Assembly: GCA_902801465.1 (NCBI GenBank)
Contig: CADCIH010000013.1
Location: 1-64,000 of the forward strand
Reading direction: 5' to 3'
DNA from: an uncultured Bacteroidia bacterium
GTDB taxonomy: Bacteria > Bacteroidota > Bacteroidia > Bacteroidales > F082
DNA: 64,000 bases
In this document: positions 8,118-17,036 of the stretch, one piece after another
Layout of the letters: the number at the start of each line of letters is the position of its first letter
Position numbering within the stretch: position 1 is the stretch's first letter
The notes under the pieces: model-generated
Seen by the model: the letters and a program-made list of their open reading frames with translations, nothing else
What the model was told of the DNA's origin: nothing
The model's database searches: none
Program-made: the position numbers and the translations under genes

Positions 8118-11100
8118 GCAGTTTCAGGTTGTTCCTTTTTACTAGATTTACTAGAGCGGAAGATTTGCCAATACATCACGGGCATGACGGCGAGTATGAT
8201 GACCATGGAGAGCACCACGCCGAAGCAGATGACCACGCCCATGGGCATCCAGAGGGGGTTGCGGGTGATGATCATGGGGATCACACCGAGAGCGGTGGTG
8301 GCCGAGGTGAGGAAGATGGGTCTCATGCGTCGGCTGCCGGCTTTCATGGCAGCGTCTTTGGCGGTAAGGCCTTCCTCGGAACGCAGGGTCTCGGCATATT
8401 CGTACATTACGATGCCGTTGCGCACGATGATACCGATGAGGCTGACTACACCCAGCACTGAGGTCATTCCGAAGTCAAGGCCGAAGATCCACTCGCCGAA
8501 GAAAGCGCCAAACATGCATAGGGCACTGGAGCAGAGGGTCAGCAAGGCCAGGTTGAGCTTCTTGAAATAGACCACCAGGAAAGCCAACAGCACCAGGATG
8601 GCAGCGACAAGGCTTTTTAGGATCTGCGGGATTACCATGGTGTTCAGCGAGGAGAGACCAAAGTAACTGATTTCCACGCCTTCAGGAAGGTTGGGGCGTA
8701 CTTCGGTGTCAATGAAGTTTTCGATTTTCTTCATGCTGGCGGTATGCGACTTCCAGAACTTCATGTCGGCGGCTATGGTGATGCTGTTTTTGCCGTTATG
8801 GTGGGTGAGCTGGGCTGGATGCCAGTCGGGGGAAACGTCAGCTATTTGTCGCAGGGGCACGCTGGTGCCGGGGATCATGGTGGGAATCAGTTGGTTTTGA
8901 ACCGATTCGTAGTCGTTGGGGTCGTAATTCTGTTTCGAGTAAAGCTTCACCGGGATGCTTCTCGAGCCTTCCCAAATGGTTGTGAGTGGCTGACCGTTGA
9001 GGGTGGTGGCCAGGTTGAGGGAGAGGATGCCCTTGGTGATCCCAAGGCGGGCGCATTCCTCAGGCTTCATGGTCACTTTGACCGAAGGCAGTTGTTCGTC
9101 ATAGTCGGTGTGGACCCAGCGCAACTCACTATCGAGGGTGAGCATGTAGTCTTTGATTTGTTGGGCTACGGGAGCGGTTTTTTCATAGTCATCGCCAAAG
9201 ACTAGGATCGCTACTGGAGTAGAGACTGCCTGGTAGTCGAGTTGGCGGAAACGCACATGGGCCTCAGGGAAATAATAGGAATACAAACCGTCCATCTCTT
9301 TCAGCAAATCTTCGGTGGCCTGTTTTGAGGTGGTGTTGACGATGAGTTGCGAAAGGTTCTGTGCCGGGATGCTGGGCGCGTAGGTCACATGGAAGCGTGG
9401 AGCGGTCTCGCCGATGAAAGCTGTGATGGAGGTGATTCGGGGGTCGAGGAGCATCATGTGCTGCAAGGAGTCGCTGATGCGAGAGGTGGCTTCGAGGCTG
9501 CTGCCTTCGGGAAGGCGGATCTCCACGGCAAAGCAGTCGCGTTCGGCATTGGGCATCATCTGCACGTTGAGAGCGAGGAACATCAGCACTCCTAAGACAA
9601 TGGAGCCCAGTCCAAGTCCGAGGGTAAAATGTGGGTGCTTGAAACAGTGGCTTTGCATCTTGTCGTAAAGCTGCTGTATGAAGTTGAAGAAACGCTTCTG
9701 AACTCGCATGAAGGCGTTGCTTCTGGGTTTGTCGGTTGGTTTGATAAACAGGATCTCCAGCGAGGGGATGACGAGCATGGCATAAGCCAAAGAACCCATT
9801 AATGAGAAGGCGACGGTCCAGGGGAAGAGTTGCACAAAGTCACCCAAAGGTCCCGTGATGATGCGTGTCATCGGGAAGAACATGGTGGCGATGGCGGTGG
9901 TGGCGATGAACATTGGCATGAAGAGCTCGCGGGCGCTGGTGGTGGCGGCTTTGAAAGGCTCCATGCCTTGACTCAGCTTGTCGATGTAGCCATCAATGTT
10001 GATGATGGAGTCGTCCACGATCATACCGAGAACGACGATGAGGGCGGCTAAAGTCACCGTATTTAACTCTATCCCAAAGAGATACATCATCCCGATACTA
10101 AATGCGGTACAAATGGGAAGTCCCGAGCTGGCGATGAGGGCGGTGCGGAAGGGGAAGAGCAGCAGCATGACGGCGATGACCACCACCATGGAGATGAGCA
10201 GGTCGCGGAGGAAGGAGTTGACGGAGCGTTGCACCACCTTGGGTTGGTCGGTGATACGGTAGAGGTGTACACTGTCGGGCAGTTGTGCCTTGAATTCGCT
10301 GAGCGCTTTTTCCACTTCTCGGCCGTAGGCGACGATGTTAAAGCCTTTGCGCATTTCAACGGAGATGATGATGGCGTCGTGTCCGTTGAAGTTGACCACT
10401 TTGGAGGTGGGGGCCAGACGGCGTTCCACGGTGGCCACGTCGCGCAGGCGGACGGTATTGCCCATGGCGTCGGAATAGATGATTTGGTTCTCCAGTTCTT
10501 GTTCCGAAACGACGGGGTTTTGGATGTGCAGGGGCATGTCGAAGTCGTCGGTCTCCATCGATCCCGCCGTAGTGAGCAATCCTTGTGAGGCGTATTGAAG
10601 CATCAGGCTGTTGGGACTGATGCCATAGAACGACAGTTTTTCTTTGTCGACGATGACTGCAATCTCTTCGGTCTGCTCGCCCATCACACGTACGTTACCG
10701 GTCTGGGGGATCTCACGCAGACGATGGGTGAGGTCGTCGGTGTAATCTCGCATCTCTCGGTAGGTCTTGTCGGCCGACTCCATGGCGATGAGGAGCGAAG
10801 AGGTGTTTCCGAAGTCGTCGATGACGGCGATGGCCAGTACCCCGGCGGGGAAGGTTGTGGCCTTGGTTTCGTTGATGCGTTGCCTGATCTTGGTCCAGGC
10901 CTTGGAGGTGTCGTCGGAGGCGCTCAGGTCGAGCGTCACATAGACGTAGCAGATACCCTCTTTGGTGATGGAATAGGTGTTTGCGCGATCCACCTCGGGA
11001 AGGGTGAACAGCAGTTCCTCGAGGGGTTTGGTGAGTTGTGCCTCCACTTCTTCGGCGTTGGCACCGGGGTACACGCCTGCCACGATGCCTTGAGGGTAGG

Positions 11101-11239
11101 AAAAGGCAGGAAACTCATCCTTCTTCATGTCGACGAGAGCGTAGATGCCGAAAGCCACCACCACGGCCAGCACAATCCACACGATCTTTCGGTGGTTGAT
11201 GCTACCACTGATAATACCCCTATTTTTCTTTATTCTCAT
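8114..11239 (-). CDS. RND-family efflux pump, inner-membrane permease
   Basis: 1041 residues, the usual size for AcrB-type pumps, with an N-terminal transmembrane helix (VWIVLAVVVAFGIYAL), two large periplasmic loops and two clusters of transmembrane helices. Proton-relay aspartates are visible in helix 4 as GMIVDDSI (about residue 410). Motif PGANAEEVEAQLTKPLEE near residue 58 is typical of the family. The pump exports drugs, bile-type detergents or other toxic compounds by proton exchange, with the adaptor and TolC protein of the same operon. It is 28 bases downstream of the adaptor gene, and a heptad repeat fills that gap. Substrate unknown. Confidence 0.93.
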   Translation of the reverse strand: MRIKKNRGIISGSINHRKIVWIVLAVVVAFGIYALVDMKKDEFPAFSYPQGIVAGVYPGANAEEVEAQLTKPLEELLFTLPEVDRANTYSITKEGICYVYVTLDLSASDDTSKAWTKIRQRINETKATTFPAGVLAIAVIDDFGNTSSLLIAMESADKTYREMRDYTDDLTHRLREIPQTGNVRVMGEQTEEIAVIVDKEKLSFYGISPNSLMLQYASQGLLTTAGSMETDDFDMPLHIQNPVVSEQELENQIIYSDAMGNTVRLRDVATVERRLAPTSKVVNFNGHDAIIISVEMRKGFNIVAYGREVEKALSEFKAQLPDSVHLYRITDQPKVVQRSVNSFLRDLLISMVVVIAVMLLLFPFRTALIASSGLPICTAFSIGMMYLFGIELNTVTLAALIVVLGMIVDDSIINIDGYIDKLSQGMEPFKAATTSARELFMPMFIATTAIATMFFPMTRIITGPLGDFVQLFPWTVAFSLMGSLAYAMLVIPSLEILFIKPTDKPRSNAFMRVQKRFFNFIQQLYDKMQSHCFKHPHFTLGLGLGSIVLGVLMFLALNVQMMPNAERDCFAVEIRLPEGSSLEATSRISDSLQHMMLLDPRITSITAFIGETAPRFHVTYAPSIPAQNLSQLIVNTTSKQATEDLLKEMDGLYSYYFPEAHVRFRQLDYQAVSTPVAILVFGDDYEKTAPVAQQIKDYMLTLDSELRWVHTDYDEQLPSVKVTMKPEECARLGITKGILSLNLATTLNGQPLTTIWEGSRSIPVKLYSKQNYDPNDYESVQNQLIPTMIPGTSVPLRQIADVSPDWHPAQLTHHNGKNSITIAADMKFWKSHTASMKKIENFIDTEVRPNLPEGVEISYFGLSSLNTMVIPQILKSLVAAILVLLAFLVVYFKKLNLALLTLCSSALCMFGAFFGEWIFGLDFGMTSVLGVVSLIGIIVRNGIVMYEYAETLRSEEGLTAKDAAMKAGSRRMRPIFLTSATTALGVIPMIITRNPLWMPMGVVICFGVVLSMVIILAVMPVMYWQIFRSSKSSKKEQPETA

Positions 11240-11249
11240 AACAACTCAT

Positions 11250-11280
11250 CTTTCCACTTTCCACTTTTCACTTTCCGCTC
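11250..11280 (-). repeat. 7-bp-period tandem repeat (TTTCCAC type)
   Basis: Units CTTTCCA, CTTTCCA, CTTTTCA, CTTTCCG lie between the adaptor and pump genes. On the coding strand the array supplies the last codons (SGK) and the TGA stop of the adaptor and fills the space up to the pump start. Confidence 0.8.
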
Positions 11281-12308
11281 ACCTTCATTCCCTCGCTGAC
11301 TTTCTGATAGCCTTCCACGATGACTTGGTCACCGCCTTTAAGGCCTTCGCTGACGATGACTCCGGTACCGGAATAGCCTGAAATCTGAATCATGCGTCGG
11401 GTGGCTCTTTCGTTTTCCACCACCCAAACGAATTTGCCGTCCTTATTGATGAGGATGGCGTTGGCAGGGATGATGATCGCGCTGTTGACGTCGGCTTTCA
11501 GCATGACTTTGGCTATCATGCCGGAAGCCAGGTCCTTGTCGGGATTGTCAACCAGCACCTTAACCGGATAGCTGTGTGTGAGCAACGATGCTGTCATGCC
11601 TTTTTCGCTGACCTGTCCGCTGTAATGGCGGTCGTTCAAGGCAGGGATGACGATTTTCGCAGGGTCGCCGGTGTGGATGGCAGCGATCTCGTTTTCGGGA
11701 ACGGTTATTTTCACGGACATCTTATCGGTGTTGATGAGGCTGACGACGGGTCGCAGGGGAGGGATGTTCTCGCCGACTTCTACGTTCACTGCGCTGACGG
11801 TCCCGCTGAATGGTGCCGTTAAGTCGTTTTCGGCAATCATGGCATAGGCGAGGTCGTAGGCGGCCTGTGCTTTCTCCAGGTTGGCCTCCATCTCTTTCCA
11901 TTTGATGTCGGGCAGGCTGCCGTTGTCATGCACTTTTTTCAATCGGTTGTAAGCGTCTTGGGCTTGCTCCAGGGTGGCTTGAGCCGAGCGGAGGGAGTTT
12001 TCCAATGTGGGAGAGGATACCTTTGCCAAGCGTTGGCCTTTGGTCACGCGGCTGCCTTCTTTTACGTAGATTTGTTCGAGTAATCCGCCATATTTGAAAG
12101 CGAGATCGGCAGACTGGCCTTCTTCAAGATAGCCAGGGTATGAGTTTTGGACAACTCCCTCGGTGGTGTCGATGTTCATGATTCCGACGGCGATGACCCG
12201 CTCCTCGGTGCTTCCGCCGATGAAGCGTTCCTTGAGTTGCTGCGGGTCGGTATTGCCGCAACCGACGAGCAGAAGGAAGGGAAGTGTCAGTAACAGGATT
12301 TTTCTCAT
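11268..12308 (-). CDS. RND efflux periplasmic adaptor lipoprotein (MFP/HlyD type)
   Basis: 346 residues. Lipoprotein signal ending LVGC (Cys17). Order of parts: a beta-barrel/lipoyl half (GGLLEQIYVKEGSRVTKGQRLAKV), a coiled-coil hairpin (LENSLRSAQATLEQAQDAYNRL to AQAAYDLAYAMI), the second lipoyl half (NDLTAPFSGTVSAVNVEVGE) and a C-terminal barrel. This is the standard AcrA-type adaptor joining pump and TolC duct across the periplasm. It is second in the operon, starting 3 bases after the preceding lipoprotein stop. Its C-terminal codons and stop lie in a heptad repeat. Confidence 0.92.
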   Translation of the reverse strand: MRKILLLTLPFLLLVGCGNTDPQQLKERFIGGSTEERVIAVGIMNIDTTEGVVQNSYPGYLEEGQSADLAFKYGGLLEQIYVKEGSRVTKGQRLAKVSSPTLENSLRSAQATLEQAQDAYNRLKKVHDNGSLPDIKWKEMEANLEKAQAAYDLAYAMIAENDLTAPFSGTVSAVNVEVGENIPPLRPVVSLINTDKMSVKITVPENEIAAIHTGDPAKIVIPALNDRHYSGQVSEKGMTASLLTHSYPVKVLVDNPDKDLASGMIAKVMLKADVNSAIIIPANAILINKDGKFVWVVENERATRRMIQISGYSGTGVIVSEGLKGGDQVIVEGYQKVSEGMKVSGK

Positions 12309-12311
12309 GGC

Positions 12312-12833
12312 TTAATTGCGATAGGCGACCATCTTGATGTCTTTATCCTTGATTTTATAGGTGACGGAGCCGATGGTGACGGAGCCGTTATAGTTCATGT
12401 CGAACACAATCATGTTATCGTCGTACATCTGGCCTGACGCACTCACCGTGATATAGGTGCTGCTTGGCGTTAAGGGAATGTTGATGGAGACGGGCAGGGT
12501 GTTGCGTTGGTAGTCGTCAAGGTATATGTTCTTTCCGTCGCAGGTGCCGTTTGTGACCACTACATCGCCGTTGAGGTAGTTGAAGACGACGATGACTTCG
12601 TCGTTCTTTTTGTCGGAGACGCAGATGTTGAGTTGTCCGATGTCGTTGGACAGGTTGGCGTTGAGAACGGCAGGGATGACGATGTTGCTGCTGTCGATGA
12701 CAGCTTGGGCTGTGATGGAAAGCTCGCCAGAGGTCTTGAAAGAGTAGTCGCCCGCGAAGAGGTTGACTCCGCTTTTGTGGCATGATGACAAGGCGATCAA
12801 ACAGCAGATGAGAATGGGGATGAATCTTTTCAT
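12312..12833 (-). CDS. Calycin-like lipoprotein heading the efflux operon
   Basis: 173 residues with lipoprotein signal ending LSSC (Cys18). The mature part is all beta in look, starting FAGDYSFKTSGELSI and ending GSVTIGSVTYKIKDKDIKMV, like the calycin/lipocalin-like small lipoproteins of gut Bacteroidales. No catalytic motif is visible. It is the first gene of the operon, 3 bases ahead of the adaptor, with a promoter box just upstream. It may bind a small hydrophobic ligand, possibly one exported by the pump; that link is inference from position only. Confidence 0.65.
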   Translation of the reverse strand: MKRFIPILICCLIALSSCHKSGVNLFAGDYSFKTSGELSITAQAVIDSSNIVIPAVLNANLSNDIGQLNICVSDKKNDEVIVVFNYLNGDVVVTNGTCDGKNIYLDDYQRNTLPVSINIPLTPSSTYITVSASGQMYDDNMIVFDMNYNGSVTIGSVTYKIKDKDIKMVAYRN

Positions 12834-12854
12834 GACACACTATTTTTGATGGTG

Positions 12855-12862
12855 CAAAATTA
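12855..12862 (-). promoter_or_regulatory. -7 promoter box of the efflux operon
   Basis: TAATTTTG on the minus strand, 21 bases before the lipoprotein start. The whole four-gene efflux unit has no other visible promoter. Confidence 0.55.
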
Positions 12863-12895
12863 AGCAAAAACCACGAGGATTGCCCGATAAATTCA

Positions 12896-12903
12896 TATAT
12901 TTG
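12896..12903 (+). promoter_or_regulatory. -7 promoter box for the YidE-like gene
   Basis: TATATTTG on the plus strand, 49 bases before the transporter start codon; it is divergent from the efflux operon promoter. Confidence 0.5.
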
Positions 12904-12952
12904 CAAGCTTTTTTGAATTAATTGGACATAAATAGTTGAAAAGGATATAAAA

Positions 12953-14140
12953 ATGGTCAATCTTTTTACTGGATCAGGCGTAGGTCCAACCATATTGTAT
13001 TTGGCTATATCTATATTTGTTGGTCTGTTATTGGGCAAGATCAAGATTGCCCATGTCACTTTAGGCATTACATGGGTGCTCTTTGTGGGCATAGCCTTGA
13101 GCGCTTTTGGTGTCGCCCTCAATGCGGAGATGTTGCATGTGGTTAAGGAATTCGGATTGATTTTGTTTGTGGTGGCCGTGGGGTTGCAGGTGGGACCGGG
13201 TTTTTTCCGCTCGTTCAAGAAAGGTGGTTTGGCGATGAACCTGATGGCTTTGGTGAATGTGGGTTTGGGTGTGCTGATTACGGTAATTATCGCCAAGGTT
13301 GCCCAACAGGACTTGGCTGACATGGCGGGTGTTTACACGGGTGCCATCACCAACACTCCAGGTCTTTCGGCGGCACAACAGGCAGTTGGCGACATGGGTA
13401 TTGAAGGCGGTGCCGAGCGATTGGCGGCGGGCTATGCTGTGGCCTATCCTTTGGCGGTAGTGGGCATGATCGTGAGCTGTATCTTGCTGCGGGTGTTTTG
13501 CAAGATTGATTTGAAGAAGGAGCCTGTCGCCGAAAACAACTTGGAACCTGGAGCTGAAAAACAGGCGACTCCGCTTTCGCAACGGCATAAAGTGAATCTG
13601 ATTCCCATCTTTGTCATCATTGCCTTGGGTGTCATCGTGGGCTCCATTCCGATTCCCGTGGGGATGAAGGCGCCCATCAAACTCGGTTTGGCGGGAGGTC
13701 CCTTGGTAGTGGCCATCATTGGGGGTTGGCTGGGTGTAAAGAAAGGGTGGTTTTCCACTGAATTCACCGACAGCCATGGCGTTTGGATGATTCGTGAGGT
13801 TGGCATTGCCTTGTTCCTTGCCTGTGTGGGTCTCGGAGCTGGCGGACAGTTTGTGTCCACTGTTCAGGAACATTATATGTGGGTGGTTTACGGGGTCATC
13901 ATCACGATGGTTCCGCCTATGTTGGTTACCCTGTTTGGTCGTTTGGTGCTAAAGATGAACTATTACACGCTGATGGGTTTCATCGGTGGTTCACACACCG
14001 ATCCTCCTACTTTGGCTTTCGCCAACACTGTGGCTCCCGAAGGTTGCAAGCTCCCCAATATGGGTTATGCTACCGTGTATCCGCTGACGATGTTCCTTAG
14101 GATTTTTACGGCACAATTATTGGTTCTAGTTGCGGCCTGA
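12953..14140 (+). CDS. Compact YidE/AspT-type putative transporter
   Basis: 395 residues, about 10 hydrophobic segments in two related halves. Each half has the family pattern: LGITWVLFVGIALSAFG then FGLILFVVAVGLQVGPGFF near residue 70, and in the second half REVGIALFLACVGLGAGGQF. Motifs NTPGLSAAQQ and GGSHTDPPTLAFA mark the two pore loops. AspT/YidE relatives exchange amino acids or other anions across the inner membrane. Most are about 550 residues with two TrkA-C (RCK) domains between the halves; here only a short hydrophilic linker (about residues 190-210) is present, so the regulatory domains are missing. Substrate unknown. Confidence 0.82.
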   Translation: MVNLFTGSGVGPTILYLAISIFVGLLLGKIKIAHVTLGITWVLFVGIALSAFGVALNAEMLHVVKEFGLILFVVAVGLQVGPGFFRSFKKGGLAMNLMALVNVGLGVLITVIIAKVAQQDLADMAGVYTGAITNTPGLSAAQQAVGDMGIEGGAERLAAGYAVAYPLAVVGMIVSCILLRVFCKIDLKKEPVAENNLEPGAEKQATPLSQRHKVNLIPIFVIIALGVIVGSIPIPVGMKAPIKLGLAGGPLVVAIIGGWLGVKKGWFSTEFTDSHGVWMIREVGIALFLACVGLGAGGQFVSTVQEHYMWVVYGVIITMVPPMLVTLFGRLVLKMNYYTLMGFIGGSHTDPPTLAFANTVAPEGCKLPNMGYATVYPLTMFLRIFTAQLLVLVAA

Positions 14141-14176
14141 CTTGATAATTAACAATTGAAAAATGAATTTGTTACC

Positions 14177-14635
14177 ATGAAAAAATTACTTCTTCTTTTC
14201 GCTATCACCTTGGCTTGTGCCGGTGTCTCCTTTGCACAAAACACATTGAACAACCAGGGTGACAACATTGTTGGAACCTATCAAGCCAAACAAGGCGATG
14301 ATAATTTTAAGGCCAGCATCACCAAACAGAGCGATGGCAGTTACAAGGGCCAGATCATTTGGATTGAACACGACCGTGATGTCAACGGGAACAAGCTACT
14401 TGACGAGAAAAACCCCGACAAGAGTCTTCGCTCGGTACCATGCGACCAGATTGTTCTCTTTTCCGGTTTGAAGTATAACGCCAAGGAAAAGCGTTGGGAT
14501 GGAACCAAGATTTACGATCCTCAGCGAGGCATCAGAGCCAAGTTGCATGCCGAGTTCACCAAGGAGGGGCAACTCAAGCTACGTGGCTCGGTAATGGGCA
14601 TCGGCGAGAGCGTGTATTGGGATAAGATCAAATAA
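14177..14635 (+). CDS. DUF2147 secreted protein
   Basis: 152 residues from the ATG at 14177; a TTG further upstream is in frame but would add residues before a good signal peptide (MKKLLLLF...VSFAQ), so it was not chosen. The mature part has IVGTYQAKQGDDNFKASI, YKGQIIWIEHDRDVNGN, then GLKYNAKEKRWDGTKIYDPQRG and LKLRGSVMGIGESVYW, the hallmarks of DUF2147 (W.GkIyDP..G..Y...l). The family is a small periplasmic beta-barrel with no known reaction. It follows the transporter gene after 36 bases and ends at a strong hairpin shared with dnaK. Confidence 0.85.
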   Translation: MKKLLLLFAITLACAGVSFAQNTLNNQGDNIVGTYQAKQGDDNFKASITKQSDGSYKGQIIWIEHDRDVNGNKLLDEKNPDKSLRSVPCDQIVLFSGLKYNAKEKRWDGTKIYDPQRGIRAKLHAEFTKEGQLKLRGSVMGIGESVYWDKIK

Positions 14636-14640
14636 AAAAA

Positions 14641-14670
14641 AGGTGCAATCCATTTGGGTTGCACCTTTTT
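14641..14670. terminator. Bidirectional terminator between the DUF2147 gene and dnaK
   Basis: Arms AGGTGCAA and TTGCACCT with further pairing inside, flanked by A7 on the left and T5 on the right, so it can stop transcription from both convergent genes. Confidence 0.85.
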
Positions 14671-14692
14671 GATTTCAATTTAGGAAGCAATC

Positions 14693-16639
14693 TTACTTGA
14701 CCTCCTCGAAGTCGGCGTCGGTGACGTTGTCGTCGTTACCCTTGTTGCCGTTGTTCTGGCCGGGGTTGCCGCCTTGGAAGCCGCCGCCCATGTTGTTCGG
14801 GTCGAAGCCGCCTTGCGGGCCGCCTTGGGCGCCACCGGAGTTGCGGTACATCTCTTCGGAGGCTTTCTGCCAGATGGCGTTCATCTCGTTCATGGCTGCG
14901 TCGATAGCGGCGATGTCCTTGGCTTCGTGAGCGCTTTTCAGCTTGGCAAGGGCGCCTTCGATCTCGGCTTTCTTGTCGGCCGGGAGCTTGTCGCCGTATT
15001 CCTTCAGCTGCTTCTCGGTCTGGAAGATCACGCTATCGGCTTGGTTGAGCTTGTCGATACGCTCACGTTCCTTACGGTCGGCCTCGGCGTTGGCCTGGGC
15101 TTCGTTTTTCATACGCTGGATCTCGGCGTCGGTCAAGCCTGACGAGGCTTCGATACGGATGCTCTGGGTCTTGCCAGTAGCCTTGTCCTTAGCGGAGACG
15201 TTCAGGATGCCATTGGAGTCGATGTCGAAGGTGACTTCGATTTGCGGGACGCCACGCGGCGCTGGCGGGATGCTGTCGAGGATAAAACGGCCAATGGTCT
15301 TGTTTTGGTTGGCCATGGGACGTTCGCCTTGCAGCACGTGGATCTCCACGGAAGGCTGGTTGTCGACAGCGGTCGAGAACACTTCCGACTTCTTGGTCGG
15401 GATGGTGGTGTTGGCTTCGATGAGCTTGGTCATCACGCCGCCGAGGGTCTCGATACCGAGGCTCAACGGGGTGACGTCGAGCAGCAGCACGTCCTTCACC
15501 TCGCCGGTGAGCACGCCGCCCTGGATGGAGGCGCCGATGGCGACCACCTCGTCGGGGTTGACGCCCTTCGAAGGCTCTTTCTTGAAGAAGTCGCGCACGA
15601 TGTTCTGGATGGCGGGGATACGGGTGGAGCCGCCCACGAGGATGACCTCGTCGATGTCACTGACGCTCAGGCCGGCATCTTGCAGGGCCTTGCGGCAGGG
15701 CTCGAGGGTGGCCTGGATCAGATGGTCAGAGAGTTGCTCGAACTTGGCACGGCTCAAGGTGCGGACCAAGTGCTGCGGGATGCCGTTGACGGGCATGATG
15801 TAAGGCAGGTTGATCTCGGTCTCGCTCGAGGAGCTCAACTCGATCTTGGCCTTTTCGGCAGCTTCTTTCAGACGTTGCAGGGCCATCGGGTCCTTGCGGA
15901 GGTCGATGCCGCTGTTGTCTTTCATGAACTCCTCAGCCAGCCAGTTGATGATGACTTCGTCGAAGTCGTCGCCGCCGAGGTGGGTGTTACCGTTGGTGGA
16001 CTTCACCTCGAACACGCCGTCGCCGAGTTCCAGGATGGAGATATCGAAGGTGCCGCCGCCGAGGTCGTACACAGCGACTTTGGCATCGCTCTTTTTCTTA
16101 TCCAGACCGTAAGCCAGAGCAGCAGCGGTAGGTTCGTTGACGATACGGCGCACCTTTAATCCAGCGATTTCGCCAGCCTCCTTGGTGGCCTGACGCTGTG
16201 AGTCGCTAAAGTAAGCAGGCACGGTGATGACGGCTTCGGTGACGGTCTGGCCGAGGTAGTCCTCAGCGGTCTTCTTCATCTTCTGAAGAATCATGGCTGA
16301 GATTTCCTGCGGGGTGTAGGTCTTGCCGTCGATGTCGATACGCGGGGTGTTGTTGGGGCCTTGCACTACTTTGTAAGGCACACGGCGCATCTCGGCTGCG
16401 ACCTTGTCGTAGGTCTCGCCCATGAAACGCTTGATGGAATAGACGGTACGTTGCGGGTTGGTGATGGCCTGACGTTTGGCAGGTTCGCCGACCTTACGCT
16501 CGCCGTTGTCGGTGAAGGCAACGACAGAAGGGGTGGTGCGGTGGCCTTCGCTGTTGGCGATGACGACCGGCTCGCTGCCTTCCATGACGGAAACGCATGA
16601 GTTGGTGGTTCCTAAATCGATACCAATGATCTTTGACAT
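14693..16639 (-). CDS. dnaK: Chaperone protein DnaK (Hsp70)
   Basis: 648 residues. Starts [16 protein letters not shown] (ATP phosphate loop 1), has [13 protein letters not shown] near residue 193 and the conserved VGGSTRIP near residue 336. The substrate-binding domain follows (linker [16 protein letters not shown]), then the helical lid and a Gly/Asn/Gln-rich tail ending DADFEEVK. It folds and protects proteins with DnaJ and GrpE, which are not in this window. AGGAG lies 10-14 bases before the start. Codon use is strongly GC-biased compared with neighbours, as expected for high expression. Upstream is a sigma54-like promoter rather than the usual TAnnTTTG box. Confidence 0.97.
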   Translation of the reverse strand: MSKIIGIDLGTTNSCVSVMEGSEPVVIANSEGHRTTPSVVAFTDNGERKVGEPAKRQAITNPQRTVYSIKRFMGETYDKVAAEMRRVPYKVVQGPNNTPRIDIDGKTYTPQEISAMILQKMKKTAEDYLGQTVTEAVITVPAYFSDSQRQATKEAGEIAGLKVRRIVNEPTAAALAYGLDKKKSDAKVAVYDLGGGTFDISILELGDGVFEVKSTNGNTHLGGDDFDEVIINWLAEEFMKDNSGIDLRKDPMALQRLKEAAEKAKIELSSSSETEINLPYIMPVNGIPQHLVRTLSRAKFEQLSDHLIQATLEPCRKALQDAGLSVSDIDEVILVGGSTRIPAIQNIVRDFFKKEPSKGVNPDEVVAIGASIQGGVLTGEVKDVLLLDVTPLSLGIETLGGVMTKLIEANTTIPTKKSEVFSTAVDNQPSVEIHVLQGERPMANQNKTIGRFILDSIPPAPRGVPQIEVTFDIDSNGILNVSAKDKATGKTQSIRIEASSGLTDAEIQRMKNEAQANAEADRKERERIDKLNQADSVIFQTEKQLKEYGDKLPADKKAEIEGALAKLKSAHEAKDIAAIDAAMNEMNAIWQKASEEMYRNSGGAQGGPQGGFDPNNMGGGFQGGNPGQNNGNKGNDDNVTDADFEEVK

Positions 16640-16721
16640 AATTTGTTTCTCCTATTTTAATTTTAACTAATACTTTTTTCAGTTTAGGGTGCCGTCGTTA
16701 GATGCGGCGACGCGCTCCTTT

Positions 16722-16740
16722 AGTCAAGGATTATGCCAAA
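16722..16740 (-). promoter_or_regulatory. Putative sigma54-type (-24/-12) promoter of dnaK
   Basis: Minus strand reads TTTGGCATAATCCTTGAC: GG, ten bases, then GA, close to the GG-N10-GC rule and to TGGCAY-N5-TTG of sigma54 promoters. The expected transcript start is about 70 bases before dnaK. No TAnnTTTG box is seen in this leader. Confidence 0.45.
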
Positions 16741-16759
16741 GGGGATTTTGGAAGGGTTG

Positions 16760-16774
16760 CTGACATTTTGGCAG
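16760..16774 (-). promoter_or_regulatory. Possible activator site upstream of the dnaK promoter
   Basis: Minus strand CTGCCAAAATGTCAG, a 15-base imperfect palindrome (CTGNCA/TGNCAG) located 20-35 bases upstream of the -24 element, where an enhancer-binding activator could act. Confidence 0.4.
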
Positions 16775-16780
16775 GATCTT

Positions 16781-16810
16781 GTCATTGCGAGGAGGAACGA
16801 CGAAGCAATC
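16781..16810. repeat. Dispersed GTCATTGCGAGGA-type repeat
   Basis: GTCATTGCGAGGAGGAACGA followed by CGAAGCAATC. Outer bases ATTGC/GCAAT pair. This sequence type is a widespread short interspersed repeat in bacterial genomes; only one copy is in the window. It lies in the 483-base spacer between dnaK and the GIY-YIG gene. Confidence 0.5.
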
Positions 16811-16833
16811 TACGTGTCGTTATTTCTTTTTTC

Positions 16834-16860
16834 GTTCTTTTCCCATTGATGGAAAAGAAC
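16834..16860. repeat. Perfect 10-bp hairpin in the dnaK upstream spacer
   Basis: Arms GTTCTTTTCC (16834-16843) and GGAAAAGAAC (16851-16860) with a 7-base loop. It immediately precedes the larger palindrome and probably belongs to the same element. Confidence 0.75.
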
Positions 16861-16871
16861 CAAAAGATCTA

Positions 16872-17036
16872 GGCCAAAAATATCGGCCCACCGCACGTCC
16901 GTTCTAAAAGGCTGATCTTCAAGGCGGGGAGTGCCTTCGTGCCGAAGGCAAACGCTCCGCTAAAGCTCCGCGCCCCGCCCTGAATCTCAAGCCTTTTAGC
17001 CCGTCCTTTTGGCGAACGCTGCCCCGATTTTTGGCC
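16872..17036. repeat. 165-bp nested imperfect palindrome
   Basis: The outer arms GGCCAAAAATATCGG (16872-16886) and CCGATTTTTGGCC (17024-17036) pair except for two bases. Inner arms 16904-16929 and 16973-16999 pair (CTAAAAGGCT with AGCCTTTTAG, GGCGGGG with CCCCGCC). At the centre is a perfect hairpin TGCCTTCG-TGC-CGAAGGCA (16932-16950), then the direct repeat GCTCCGC twice. No reading frame of note is seen. Together with the two repeats to its left it fills most of the spacer 16640-17122, whose remaining parts hold the dnaK promoter and nothing else I can identify. Confidence 0.75.

Noticed and set aside
15242-16159. 305-codon plus-strand frame opposite dnaK
   Set aside because: dnaK is certain on the minus strand and its GC-biased codons leave long open antisense frames.
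16834-17036. Short open frames through the palindromic region
   Set aside because: Frames are short, lack a start signal and the region is explained by nested inverted repeats.
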